This document shows positions 8,695-16,325 of a stretch of 64,000 nt of DNA, in pieces. Position 1 is the first letter of the stretch. Each line of letters opens with the position of its first letter. The DNA lies in assembly GCF_900105985.1 (NCBI RefSeq), contig NZ_FNUB01000005.1:2976001-3040000 (forward strand), written 5' to 3'. The position numbers were made by a program, and so were the translations under genes. The notes under the pieces are model-generated. The model was not told the DNA's origin and made no database searches. It worked only from the letters and a program-made list of their open reading frames with translations. Source of the stretch: Tenacibaculum sp. MAR_2010_89 (GTDB lineage Bacteria > Bacteroidota > Bacteroidia > Flavobacteriales > Flavobacteriaceae).

Positions 8695-9570
8695 ATGAAA
8701 CAAGTTTTAAGATTAATGACGTTGGCTATTTTAGTCTCGTTACAAAGTTGTGACAACAATGAAATAGACAAAAACACAGCAAAAGACCCAAATTCTCCAG
8801 AAATTGGACTTTTACCTAGTCATTTAAACAACGCTGGTACAGCACATGATTGTGCTACAGTATCACAATTTGGACCAAATTCTTACTGGTCAAATACTAT
8901 TGTAAATAGTACAGAAACAAACTTTTTAAAACAACAAAATAATAGTGCATCTAGCCTTTTTGGTTTAAATAATGTGCCACTTTATTTTGCCGCAGGAAGC
9001 GGTACTTTCAATGCACTTTCTTACGGACCTCCAGCAAATTATATTATATGGGGTGAAGAAATGTTAAGTGGAGCTTTAAACTACGGAAGAATTGCAGTAG
9101 GATATATTGCAGCTCATGAAGTAGCTCATCAAGTACAATTTAGACAAGGATATCCTTCAGTAACTGGAGCTTCTAATACTGAATTAGAGGCTGATGGATT
9201 TGCTGGATATTACTTAAGAAAAAGATATACTACTAACTGGACTGAAGTTGACCCAGCATATAGATTTGCTCAATCAATTGCAGGAGCTAGTGGTTCTTCT
9301 CATGGTAGTGCGCCACAAAGACGTTCTGCTTTAAGGTTAGGATGGTTATTAGGTCAATATAACTTATCAAATAGTAACCTTGATTATTATTTCTTTTATT
9401 ACTATAACAGTTATGTTCTTCCTGGTAATGGAAAATCTACTAACATGGTAAAACCAAAAGATATAGATAGTAATGTACATAAATACATGTTATCAAAAAT
9501 GGATGAGTTAAAAGATATCAATTCAGGTAAAATATCTGAAGATGAATTCGCTAACTTAAGCAACAACTAA
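8695..9570 (+). CDS. Putative zinc metalloprotease lipoprotein (YpfJ-like)
   Basis: A 291-residue protein with a lipoprotein signal peptide ending in a lipobox (SLQSC, Cys about residue 19), so it is probably anchored in the membrane facing the periplasm or surface. Residues about 142-146 form the zinc-binding HEVAH motif, and ELEADGFAGYYLRKR some 25 residues later supplies the third ligand. This spacing matches the neutral zinc metallopeptidase (YpfJ/PF04228-type) pattern, where the later block is ELQADCFAG. The remaining ends are low in known domains. It has its own strong promoter and terminator, so it is a single-gene unit. The substrate is unknown. Protease activity is likely from the motif; the exact family is less certain. 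Confidence 0.75.
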   Translation: MKQVLRLMTLAILVSLQSCDNNEIDKNTAKDPNSPEIGLLPSHLNNAGTAHDCATVSQFGPNSYWSNTIVNSTETNFLKQQNNSASSLFGLNNVPLYFAAGSGTFNALSYGPPANYIIWGEEMLSGALNYGRIAVGYIAAHEVAHQVQFRQGYPSVTGASNTELEADGFAGYYLRKRYTTNWTEVDPAYRFAQSIAGASGSSHGSAPQRRSALRLGWLLGQYNLSNSNLDYYFFYYYNSYVLPGNGKSTNMVKPKDIDSNVHKYMLSKMDELKDINSGKISEDEFANLSNN

Positions 9571-9604
9571 TAATACACATTAAATAGCGATTGATTATTT
9601 ATAA

Positions 9605-9640
9605 AAGAGAGGCTCTAATCAAGCCTCTCTTATTTTTTTT
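9605..9640 (+). terminator. Intrinsic terminator after the metalloprotease gene
   Basis: A 10-bp stem (AAGAGAGGCT with its complement), 7-nt loop and a run of T lie 35 bp after the stop codon at 9570. It may also serve the convergent gene ending at 9682. Confidence 0.8.
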
Positions 9641-9681
9641 AATATATATCTAATGTTTATTTCTTATTATCTATTAATTAT

Positions 9682-10833
9682 TTAAACAGTTTTACCTCTA
9701 TATCCAAAAAATATTTGACCTAATTGAAAAACAATTTTTATCGAATCTTTCATTGACAATTTAGAACCATCAACATGAACCCATCTTTTTAAAGGCATTT
9801 CTGATATCATTTGTTTTGCTTTTGCTAATGTAAATTTTTTCCTCATTCTCATAAATATTTCTACATCAAACAACCATTTAGTCATAAATTTTTTACCAAA
9901 GAGTAACTGAACAACATCCTTATCAAAAATTTTAGCACCGCATTGAGTATCTTTAAAGTCCATTGACAATATTTTTCTTATTATAAAATTGATAGTCATA
10001 CTTATAATTGCCCTAGCTGAATCTTTAGCTATATTAGCTCCCATTCTCTGAATTCTTGACCCACTAACAATTTTAAAGTCAGACCCTTCAATACTAGCTA
10101 CCAGATCTTCAAAATCATTAAAATCTGTTGATAAATCAGCATCTAAGAATCCAATATAATCTAACGATTTATTTTCAGACAGATACAACATTCCTTGTCT
10201 TACTGCTTCTGCTTTACCTCCATTTTGTTCACAATTATATACAGTTATATAGTCTTCTCTTCCTACTTTTAACCTTTCTAATGCCTCTAATGTTTTATCA
10301 GTGCTACCATCGTTTACAAAACATAAATAATACCCCGTATACTCATCTATAAAACTTAAAAATTCTTCTTTTAAAAGTCTTTCTTCTTCATTGTAACACG
10401 GAATTACAACTCCTACTCCTCTTTTTTGAATAATAACTCTATTGCTATATGTAACTTCTTTTTTATTTATTTGTGGAGCTCCAATTAAATGCTTAGTTCT
10501 TGCACAAATTTCATTTAAACTTAATGGTTTTTTCATATAATCATTAATTCCTAACTCAAACCCTTTGATTATATTATTATCATCTACACTACCTGATAAA
10601 ACCATTATTGGTGTTGCTGATCTTGCTTCTTCTCTTATGTACTCAACAATATCTAACCCTGAAATCTCAGGCATATTAATATCTATAATTACTAAATCAG
10701 GATTAAAAGAATCAAATAGTTTTTTACCTTCTATTCCATTAGTTTCAACCTTTACATTATACCCCATTGCTGTTAACCTCTTTTCTATAGGGAGCAACAC
10801 TAATTCTTGATCATCTATTACTAGTACTTTCAT
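9682..10833 (-). CDS. Response regulator receiver domain fused to GT2 glycosyltransferase
   Basis: A 383-residue cytoplasmic-type protein of two parts. Residues 1-118 are a complete receiver domain: acidic pair D7-D8, phospho-acceptor D51 in VIIDINMP, S80, and K102 before a proline (KKP). After a short linker, residues about 138-360 form a family 2 glycosyltransferase of the dolichyl-phosphate mannose synthase type, with VVIPCYNEE, VNDGSTDKT, the DAD metal motif at 231-233 and DTQCGAKIF. No membrane helix follows. Receiver domains normally join DNA-binding or cyclase outputs, so phosphorylation-controlled sugar transfer is the natural hypothesis. No histidine kinase is adjacent. Domain calls are firm; acceptor, donor and control are unknown. 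Confidence 0.85.
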   Translation of the reverse strand: MKVLVIDDQELVLLPIEKRLTAMGYNVKVETNGIEGKKLFDSFNPDLVIIDINMPEISGLDIVEYIREEARSATPIMVLSGSVDDNNIIKGFELGINDYMKKPLSLNEICARTKHLIGAPQINKKEVTYSNRVIIQKRGVGVVIPCYNEEERLLKEEFLSFIDEYTGYYLCFVNDGSTDKTLEALERLKVGREDYITVYNCEQNGGKAEAVRQGMLYLSENKSLDYIGFLDADLSTDFNDFEDLVASIEGSDFKIVSGSRIQRMGANIAKDSARAIISMTINFIIRKILSMDFKDTQCGAKIFDKDVVQLLFGKKFMTKWLFDVEIFMRMRKKFTLAKAKQMISEMPLKRWVHVDGSKLSMKDSIKIVFQLGQIFFGYRGKTV

Positions 10834-11037
10834 TTTATAAGTTTTTGGAGTTTTGATATAACAAAAATAGATTACAAGTCTATATTAAAGCTTCGTATAT
10901 CGTTGGTTCTCTAAACACTTACGTTTAATCGTTGTTTTTTATAGATAAATGGTCAATCGTATGTTTTCAAAAAAACTAAAAATACTTCTATTAGTTATTT
11001 TTCAACCATAACTAAAAAAGTAACTTTACTTCTTTAA

Positions 11038-11406
<369 letters not shown>

Positions 11407-11802
11407 ATGAATACGATGCAATGTCCATGTAATCCATCTATAAAATATAAAAATTGCTGTCAAAAAGCACATCAAAATATTAACTTAGCTATATCTGCTG
11501 AAAATTTAATGCGCTCAAGATACAGTGCTTTTGTACTAGGTAATATTGATTATCTACAAAAGAGTCATCATAGCAGTACAAGACCAAATAAAAAAGAGAA
11601 AAAAGAAATTTTAAAATGGTCTAAATCGGTTCAATGGATTAAACTTGAAGTTTTAAAAACATTTAGAGGTACTTCTATCGATAGTGTTGGAAATGTAGAA
11701 TTCAAAGCTTTTTTTATGGAAAATGGGAAAATAGAAGTTATCCATGAAAACTCTCTTTTCCATAAAGAAAATAATCATTGGGTTTATGTAGAGGCTATAT
11801 AA
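11407..11802 (+). CDS. YchJ/UPF0225-family SEC-C motif protein
   Basis: A 131-residue protein beginning with a SEC-C-type zinc knuckle (CPCNPSIKYKNCC, residues 6-18), followed by the YchJ signature ENLMRSRYSAFVLGNIDYL and a C-terminal NTF2-like beta-sheet domain with W-I-K-L-E-V and HWVYVEA. This is the YchJ (UPF0225) arrangement, though shorter than E. coli YchJ, which carries a second SEC-C knuckle at its C-terminus; that second knuckle is absent here. Function is unknown; SEC-C knuckles bind zinc and sometimes mediate protein contacts. Second gene of a likely two-gene unit with the preceding 119-residue protein. Confidence 0.8.
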   Translation: MNTMQCPCNPSIKYKNCCQKAHQNINLAISAENLMRSRYSAFVLGNIDYLQKSHHSSTRPNKKEKKEILKWSKSVQWIKLEVLKTFRGTSIDSVGNVEFKAFFMENGKIEVIHENSLFHKENNHWVYVEAI

Positions 11803-11901
11803 AACACTCATTTACAAAAATTTTAACATAATTTAACATTTTAATTTGTAACAAGATCAAGTTTTATTCTTCTTAATTATATATACGTATTACAATATAG
11901 T

Positions 11902-11953
11902 GTTGAGAGGAGAGGTTTTCTTATTGAAGTTGGCCTTTCCTCTTTCCCTTTTT
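11902..11953 (+). ncRNA. Putative small RNA with terminator hairpin, copy 1
   Basis: Stem AGAGGAGAGG (11906-11915) pairs with CCTTTCCTCT (11934-11943), nine Watson-Crick pairs plus one G-U, around an 18-nt loop, followed by a pyrimidine tail ending in five T. The orientation with a T-tract is the plus strand. Loop differs by one base (G for A) from copies 2 and 3. Transcription is inferred, not seen; the true 5' end could be further upstream. Confidence 0.5.
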
Positions 11954-12129
11954 AATATTTTCATATTAACTAAAAAACTACAACTATCTAGTTAACCACA
12001 TTTAACTTTACATGGATAAAAACAATCATAAACACTATTAAATCAACTACTTATACTAATTTTAACATTTAAGTTGTAACAATTTTAAGTTTCAATCTTC
12101 TAACTTATATATACGTGTTACAATATAGC

Positions 12130-12181
12130 GTTGAGAGGAGAGGTTTTCTTATTAAAGTTGGCCTTTCCTCTTTCCCTTTTT
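12130..12181 (+). ncRNA. Putative small RNA with terminator hairpin, copy 2
   Basis: Same fold as copy 1: arms 12134-12143 and 12162-12171, 18-nt loop, then TTCCC and five T. The upstream 65 bp, including TTGTAAC and GTTACAA opposing elements and TATATATACGTG, is conserved with the other copies and may be its promoter or its 5' region. Confidence 0.5.
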
Positions 12182-12354
12182 AATATAGTCATATTAACTA
12201 AAAAACTACAACTGTCTATTCAATCACTTTTAAATTTACAAGCAGAAAAAAAACATAAACACTATTAAATCAACTACTTATATTAATTTTAACATTTAAG
12301 TTGTAACAATTTTAAGTTTCAATCTTCTAATATATATACGTATTACAATATAGC

Positions 12355-12406
12355 GTTGAGAGGAGAGGTTTTCTTATTAAAGTTGGCCTTTCCTCTTCCC
12401 CTTTTT
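12355..12406 (+). ncRNA. Putative small RNA with terminator hairpin, copy 3
   Basis: Arms 12359-12368 and 12387-12396 with the same 18-nt loop as copy 2 and a tail with four C and five T. This copy lacks the downstream spacer found after copies 1 and 2, so it marks the end of the array. Confidence 0.5.
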
Positions 12407-12461
12407 AATATGTAATGTTTATTGAAAAAGTAACAGCCAATTATTTTATAATTATAAATTA

Positions 12462-12496
12462 AAAAAGCTGAATAATTTTAAATTATTCAGCTTTTT
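12462..12496. terminator. Intrinsic terminator after the porin-like gene
   Basis: A perfect 16-bp stem (AAAAAGCTGAATAATT with its complement) and 3-nt loop, with A/T runs on both sides, lies 45 bp beyond the stop at 12541 of the minus-strand gene. Confidence 0.8.
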
Positions 12497-12540
12497 ATAA
12501 AAATTCTATATTTCAGTTAAAGAGAGTTTTTTTGTGCTCT

Positions 12541-13152
12541 TTAAAACCTATATGATAATCCAACTATAATTTGGTTTACTCTTGTATCAAAATTAACATT
12601 TGGAGCTCCATTACTATTAATTAATTGTGATTCAGTATCTGAAAAAGCTCTTTCCCATCTTACATCTAATCCTATCTTACCTAATTCAACACCAGCACCT
12701 AATTGAAGTCCAACTGTAAAACCACTTACATCAGTTTTTACATCGTTTAAACTTTTTAAACTAAAATCCCCATCAATAATGTATTGAAAAGATGGACCTA
12801 CAAAAACATGGGCTACCTTTAAAAATTTTTTACCTAATAATACAGGTATATCAATTTTTTGAAAATTATAACTAGCTATTTCATCTGAATTTTTAGCTGA
12901 TATTTCACTTTTTAAAGATGTATATACCAACTCAGGCTGAACATACAAACCAATTACAGGAATTTTTATACGTGATAAAACCCCAATATGAAATCCAGTT
13001 TTACTCTTAGCACCGTCTAAAACATCTGTTTTTACCTCTTGAAAAGAATCAGAATTGTAATTAATCCCCCCTTTAATACCAAACTGTATTTGTGATTGAG
13101 AAACTTGAACAACTCCTAATAAAAACAAAACTAATATTGCTATTTTTTTCAT
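12541..13152 (-). CDS. Outer membrane beta-barrel (porin family) protein
   Basis: A 203-residue protein with a cleavable signal peptide (MKKIAILVLFLLGV to SQS) and an eight-stranded barrel pattern: IQFGIKGGINYN at the start, alternating strands such as GLYVQPELVYTSL and FTVGLQLGAGVEL, and a C-terminal aromatic strand IIVGLSYRF. This is the small PorT/OmpA-like 'outer membrane beta-barrel' family common in Bacteroidota. It lies 46 bp downstream of the transketolase half and may be transcribed with it. No specific transport role can be read from the sequence. Confidence 0.85.
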   Translation of the reverse strand: MKKIAILVLFLLGVVQVSQSQIQFGIKGGINYNSDSFQEVKTDVLDGAKSKTGFHIGVLSRIKIPVIGLYVQPELVYTSLKSEISAKNSDEIASYNFQKIDIPVLLGKKFLKVAHVFVGPSFQYIIDGDFSLKSLNDVKTDVSGFTVGLQLGAGVELGKIGLDVRWERAFSDTESQLINSNGAPNVNFDTRVNQIIVGLSYRF

Positions 13153-13198
13153 AATCTAAATAATTTAAATTTATTTGTTTAACGAATTTTAATTTATA

Positions 13199-14149
13199 TT
13201 ATTTTCTTTTAATTACTTTTTCTACGGCAGCAATGATAGCCACATCATTTAATCCGTACTTCGCCATTAACTGATCTGGTGTTGCAGATTCACCAAAACT
13301 ATCATTAACAGCTACAAATTCTTGAGGTGAAGGATTATTTGTAGCTAAACAACGTGCTACACTCTCTCCCAAGCCTCCATATTTATTATGTTCTTCTGCA
13401 GTTACTACACAACCAGTTTTAGCTACAGATTCTAAAATAGCTTCTTCATCTAAAGGCTTTATAGTATGTATGTTTATAACTTCAGCAGATATTCCTTTTT
13501 CTTCTAGTTGTTCTGCAGCTTGTAATGCTTCCCATACTAAATGACCTGTAGCTACTATTGTAACATCAGTACCTTCAGTAAGCTTAATTGCTTTCCCAAT
13601 AACAAATGGTTCATCTGTCATAAATACAGGTACTTTTGGTCGTCCAAAACGTAAATATACAGGGCCTTCATGCTCAGCTATAGCAAGAGTAGCTGCTTTA
13701 GTTTGACTATAATCACAAGTATTAATTACTGTCATACCTGGTAACATTTTCATTAATCCAATATCTTCTAATATTTGGTGTGTAGCTCCGTCTTCTCCTA
13801 AAGTAAGACCTGCATGCGATGCACATACTTTTACATTTTTATCAGAATACGCTATAGATTGACGAATTTGATCGTATACACGACCTGTTGAAAAGTTAGC
13901 AAAGGTTCCTGTAAATGGAATTTTTCCTCCAATAGTAAGCCCAGCTGCGATTCCCATCATATTTGCTTCAGCAATTCCAACTTGATAAAAACGTTCTGGA
14001 TGATTTTTTTCAAAATCATTCATCTTTAACGAACCGGTTAAATCGGCACATAGAGCTACGACATTAGGATTTGTTTTTCCTAATTCAGTTAACCCATCGC
14101 CAAATCCTGAACGGGTATCTTTTTTTTCAGTGTAAGTATATTTCTTCAT
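13199..14149 (-). CDS. Transketolase, C-terminal subunit
   Basis: A 316-residue protein matching the pyrimidine-binding and C-terminal domains of transketolase: FYQVGIAEANMMGIAAGLTIGGKIPFTGTF split around the catalytic Glu region, HAGLTLGEDGATHQ, PVYLRFGRPKVP, and the C-terminal ThDP-enzyme domain (VTIVATGHLVWEAL, TVIN). It catalyses two-carbon transfer in the pentose phosphate pathway only together with an N-terminal subunit that binds the ThDP diphosphate. In related flavobacteria the two halves are often adjacent genes; here the upstream gene is Maf and no N-terminal half occurs anywhere in the window. The product is full length for a C-subunit and looks intact. Confidence 0.9.
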   Translation of the reverse strand: MKKYTYTEKKDTRSGFGDGLTELGKTNPNVVALCADLTGSLKMNDFEKNHPERFYQVGIAEANMMGIAAGLTIGGKIPFTGTFANFSTGRVYDQIRQSIAYSDKNVKVCASHAGLTLGEDGATHQILEDIGLMKMLPGMTVINTCDYSQTKAATLAIAEHEGPVYLRFGRPKVPVFMTDEPFVIGKAIKLTEGTDVTIVATGHLVWEALQAAEQLEEKGISAEVINIHTIKPLDEEAILESVAKTGCVVTAEEHNKYGGLGESVARCLATNNPSPQEFVAVNDSFGESATPDQLMAKYGLNDVAIIAAVEKVIKRK

Positions 14150-14201
14150 TAGTATGTGTTGTAAATACGGTTCAAAAATAATCTTTTAAAAAATAATTAA
14201 G

Positions 14202-14783
14202 TTATAATTTCATTAATTCTTTATAAAGTTTATGAACAGGGAACCCCATAACAGTAAAATAACTACCTTCAATTTTAGTTATTCCTATTTTTCCTATCCA
14301 TTCTTGAATCCCATAAGCTCCTGCTTTATCATACGGTTTGTATGTAGTAATGTAATAATCAATCTCTTCTTTTGTTAATTTTTTAAAATATACTTTTACT
14401 GAATCGTTAATTACTTTCTTAAAATTTTTATTTAAAATACAAACAGATGTAATTACCTCGTGCACGTTATTTGATAACCTGCTAAGCATATCAAAAGCAT
14501 CTTCATAATTTTTAGGTTTCCCTAGTGCAATATCATCTATCCATACAATAGTATCAGAAGTAATAATTAATTCATCTTTTTCTATACTTTTCTCAAAAGC
14601 TTTAGACTTCAATTCAGCTAAAAAATCAGTAATTTCATACGATTTTAAATTATTTGGATACACTTCATCTACCTCTTTAAGTTTAATTGTAAAATCGACA
14701 TCCAAATCTTTCAAAAGCTCGTGCCTTCTAGGTGAACCTGAAGCTAAAATAACTTTATAGTTTTTTAATTTATTTGATAACAT
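14202..14783 (-). CDS. maf: Maf family nucleotide pyrophosphatase
   Basis: A 193-residue Maf/HAM1-fold protein. Hallmarks: VILASGSPRRHELL near the N-terminus, KAFEKS, SDTIVWIDDIALGKPKN in the middle and DKAGAYGIQEWIG near the C-terminus. Maf proteins hydrolyse non-canonical or modified nucleoside triphosphates (dTTP/UTP or m7GTP types) and affect septum formation. I chose ATG 14783; the longer frame to 14801 starts with TTG and lacks support. The start overlaps the end of the prenyltransferase gene by 14 bp, so the two are translationally coupled in a run smpB, prenyltransferase, maf, transketolase half. Confidence 0.9.
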   Translation of the reverse strand: MLSNKLKNYKVILASGSPRRHELLKDLDVDFTIKLKEVDEVYPNNLKSYEITDFLAELKSKAFEKSIEKDELIITSDTIVWIDDIALGKPKNYEDAFDMLSRLSNNVHEVITSVCILNKNFKKVINDSVKVYFKKLTKEEIDYYITTYKPYDKAGAYGIQEWIGKIGITKIEGSYFTVMGFPVHKLYKELMKL

Positions 14784-15669
14784 ATTTAAAATAGTAAGCA
14801 ATAATAGGAATACTCATAACAGCTAAAGTGTAAACTATATTAGATTTTTTTAGCAAAGCCTTATAGTCATTATCACTTCTTGCACTTAATAAATAATAAA
14901 TGAAGTATAATTCAGGAAAGGTACCTAATAATAAAATTGTTGAGAGTATAAATTTATTTTGAATAAATGAAATTGCAAATCCCAATACAACTATACTTGT
15001 TAAAATTGAAATAATTAAAATCATTGTTTTTGTTCTTCTTCTCCCTAAAACTATTGGAATTGTTTGGTGATTATAAGTATAATCATGATTAATATTTATA
15101 ATATCTTTTATACTTTCCCTAACAATATTCCCCATAAATGATAGCGAAATATAGAATATCGTTATAAGTTGAAATTTAAATAATAACTCCCATTGTTCTG
15201 TTGTTAAATTCACGGGTAAATCACACCACCATACTAAAAGTACACTATATGCCTTAATAAATGAATTTATAATGTTGGTGAAAATTGTTTTTTTTAAAAC
15301 ATACAAAGAATATAAAGCTATTACACACATATTAAAAACACCAATAAAACCATAATAAGGTTTATTGATATTAAAAGACAATATAAAACCTATAAAAACA
15401 CTAGTAAGAGCTATAATAACCCCTATTTTTTTTGCCTTCTGAATTGGATACTTTGGAAATTTAACTTCCTTCTTTCTTGCGTAATAGTTTATTAAAAAAC
15501 CGGCAGCTAATACTCCAACTGTAGATAATTGTAGTAAAAATAAATCAAAAAAAGAAAGTTTGGTTTTAAAACCATAACCATGTAAAAAAAACATTTTAAA
15601 TAAAAACTGAATAAATGCTATGTACAATAGATTTTTCCATTTTATAATATTTAAAAAAATTTTAGTCAT
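14770..15669 (-). CDS. UbiA-like prenyltransferase with degraded first Asp-rich motif
   Basis: A 299-residue polytopic protein with eight or nine hydrophobic helices, aligned by eye with the flavobacterial geranylgeranylglycerol-phosphate geranylgeranyltransferase type of UbiA protein: start KWKNLLYIAFIQF, then STVGVLAAGFLIN, later a second Asp region (ESIKDIININHDYTYNHQTIP) and VLGRRRT. The first motif, normally N-D-x-x-D-x-x-x-D, reads NYYARKKEV here and carries no Asp. That motif binds Mg-diphosphate in the family, so the enzyme may be inactive or altered. Its ATG overlaps the SmpB stop by one base and its end overlaps maf, so it sits in a compact operon. Confidence 0.75.
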   Translation of the reverse strand: MTKIFLNIIKWKNLLYIAFIQFLFKMFFLHGYGFKTKLSFFDLFLLQLSTVGVLAAGFLINYYARKKEVKFPKYPIQKAKKIGVIIALTSVFIGFILSFNINKPYYGFIGVFNMCVIALYSLYVLKKTIFTNIINSFIKAYSVLLVWWCDLPVNLTTEQWELLFKFQLITIFYISLSFMGNIVRESIKDIININHDYTYNHQTIPIVLGRRRTKTMILIISILTSIVVLGFAISFIQNKFILSTILLLGTFPELYFIYYLLSARSDNDYKALLKKSNIVYTLAVMSIPIIAYYFKYVIK

Positions 15670-16127
15670 TAATTAAAATTCTTTTTTATTCTAGCTAAAT
15701 CTCTTTTGCTATCACGATCTTTCATCGTTTCCCTTTTATCATGTGTCTTCTTACCTTTTGCTAAAGCTACGTCTAATTTAGCCCAGCCATTTTCATTAAT
15801 AAAAAGTCTTAAAGGAACAATTGTATTCCCTTTAGCTTCAACTTCTCTAGCTAATTTTTTCAACTCTCTTTTATTCAATAACAAACGCCTTTCACTTTTA
15901 GGATTGTGATTAAATTGATTACCGAAAGCATACTCTTCAATATACATATTAATAACAAAAAGTTCTCCTTTATCATTAAATTCACAAAAACTTTCTGTAA
16001 TTCTTGCTTTGCTATGACGTATCGACTTTATTTCCGTTCCAGTAAGCTGAATTCCTGCAGTATATTTATCTATAATCTCGTATTCAAAACGAGCTTTTTT
16101 ATTCTGTATGTTTATATTTTTTTGCAT
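15669..16127 (-). CDS. smpB: SsrA-binding protein SmpB
   Basis: A 152-residue SmpB, the tmRNA partner in ribosome rescue. Recognised by NKKARFEYEIIDKYTAGIQLTGTEIKSIR, presented here in parts as the N-terminal ARFEYEI, AGIQLTGTEIKSIR, and C-terminal KGKKTHDKRETMKDRD with a basic tail (SKRDLARIKKNFN). ATG 16127 is chosen: the upstream TTG at 16139 is the final part of the -7 promoter box TATATTTG (16144-16137). The transcript would therefore start only a few bases before the ATG. First gene of the smpB, prenyltransferase, maf unit. No ssrA gene is seen nearby. Confidence 0.95.
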   Translation of the reverse strand: MQKNINIQNKKARFEYEIIDKYTAGIQLTGTEIKSIRHSKARITESFCEFNDKGELFVINMYIEEYAFGNQFNHNPKSERRLLLNKRELKKLAREVEAKGNTIVPLRLFINENGWAKLDVALAKGKKTHDKRETMKDRDSKRDLARIKKNFN

Positions 16128-16136
16128 AATCAAAAA

Positions 16137-16144
16137 CAAATATA
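16137..16144 (-). promoter_or_regulatory. Promoter -7 box of smpB
   Basis: Minus strand TATATTTG fits TAnnTTTG and ends 9 bp before the ATG at 16127, implying a leader of only a few nucleotides. No clear TTG -33 element at the usual spacing. Confidence 0.5.
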
Positions 16145-16271
16145 CTTATAAATTTAAGGTTTAAAGTAAAAATAATAAACTATGGTTAATAGGCACATTT
16201 TAAGTATTCTTTTTCGTTTTTTTTTAATTAAAAATAAATAATTATAATAAATCTTATTTTAAAAGCACAAA

Positions 16272-16302
16272 AAAATGCTCTGAAATAAATTCAGAGCATT
16301 TT
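16272..16302 (-). terminator. Intrinsic terminator after the alpha-oxoamine synthase gene
   Basis: Thirteen-base arms (AAAATGCTCTGAA and its complement) around a 5-nt loop, followed on the minus strand by a T-rich tract; lies 24 bp after the stop of the gene ending at 16326. Confidence 0.8.
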
Positions 16303-16325
16303 AGATATTCACATATGTTTTATGC

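Larger units (their letters stand above)
11835..12406 (+). repeat. Three tandem copies of a unit of about 228 bp carrying hairpin-terminator RNAs
   Basis: Repeat units start at 11835, 12064 and 12291 (AACATTTAAGTTGTAACA-type start), periods 229 and 227 bp. Each holds TTGTAAC with an opposing TTACAA, a TATATATACGT block, then GTTGAGAGGAGAGG, an 18-nt loop, CCTTTCCTCT and a T-rich tail. The first two are followed by a shared spacer (TATTAACTAAAAAACTACAACT to ACTATTAAATCAACTACTTA split by variable bases); the third copy ends after the tail. Stems are invariant while spacers and one loop base vary, which suggests a selected RNA rather than simple duplication. No coding frame is present. Confidence 0.8.

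Noticed and set aside
11835-12406. The tandem repeats as a CRISPR array or insertion element
   Set aside because: The units are about 228 bp, far longer than CRISPR repeats, vary within the unit, have no equal-length unique spacers and no cas genes; there are no transposase frames or target-site duplications.
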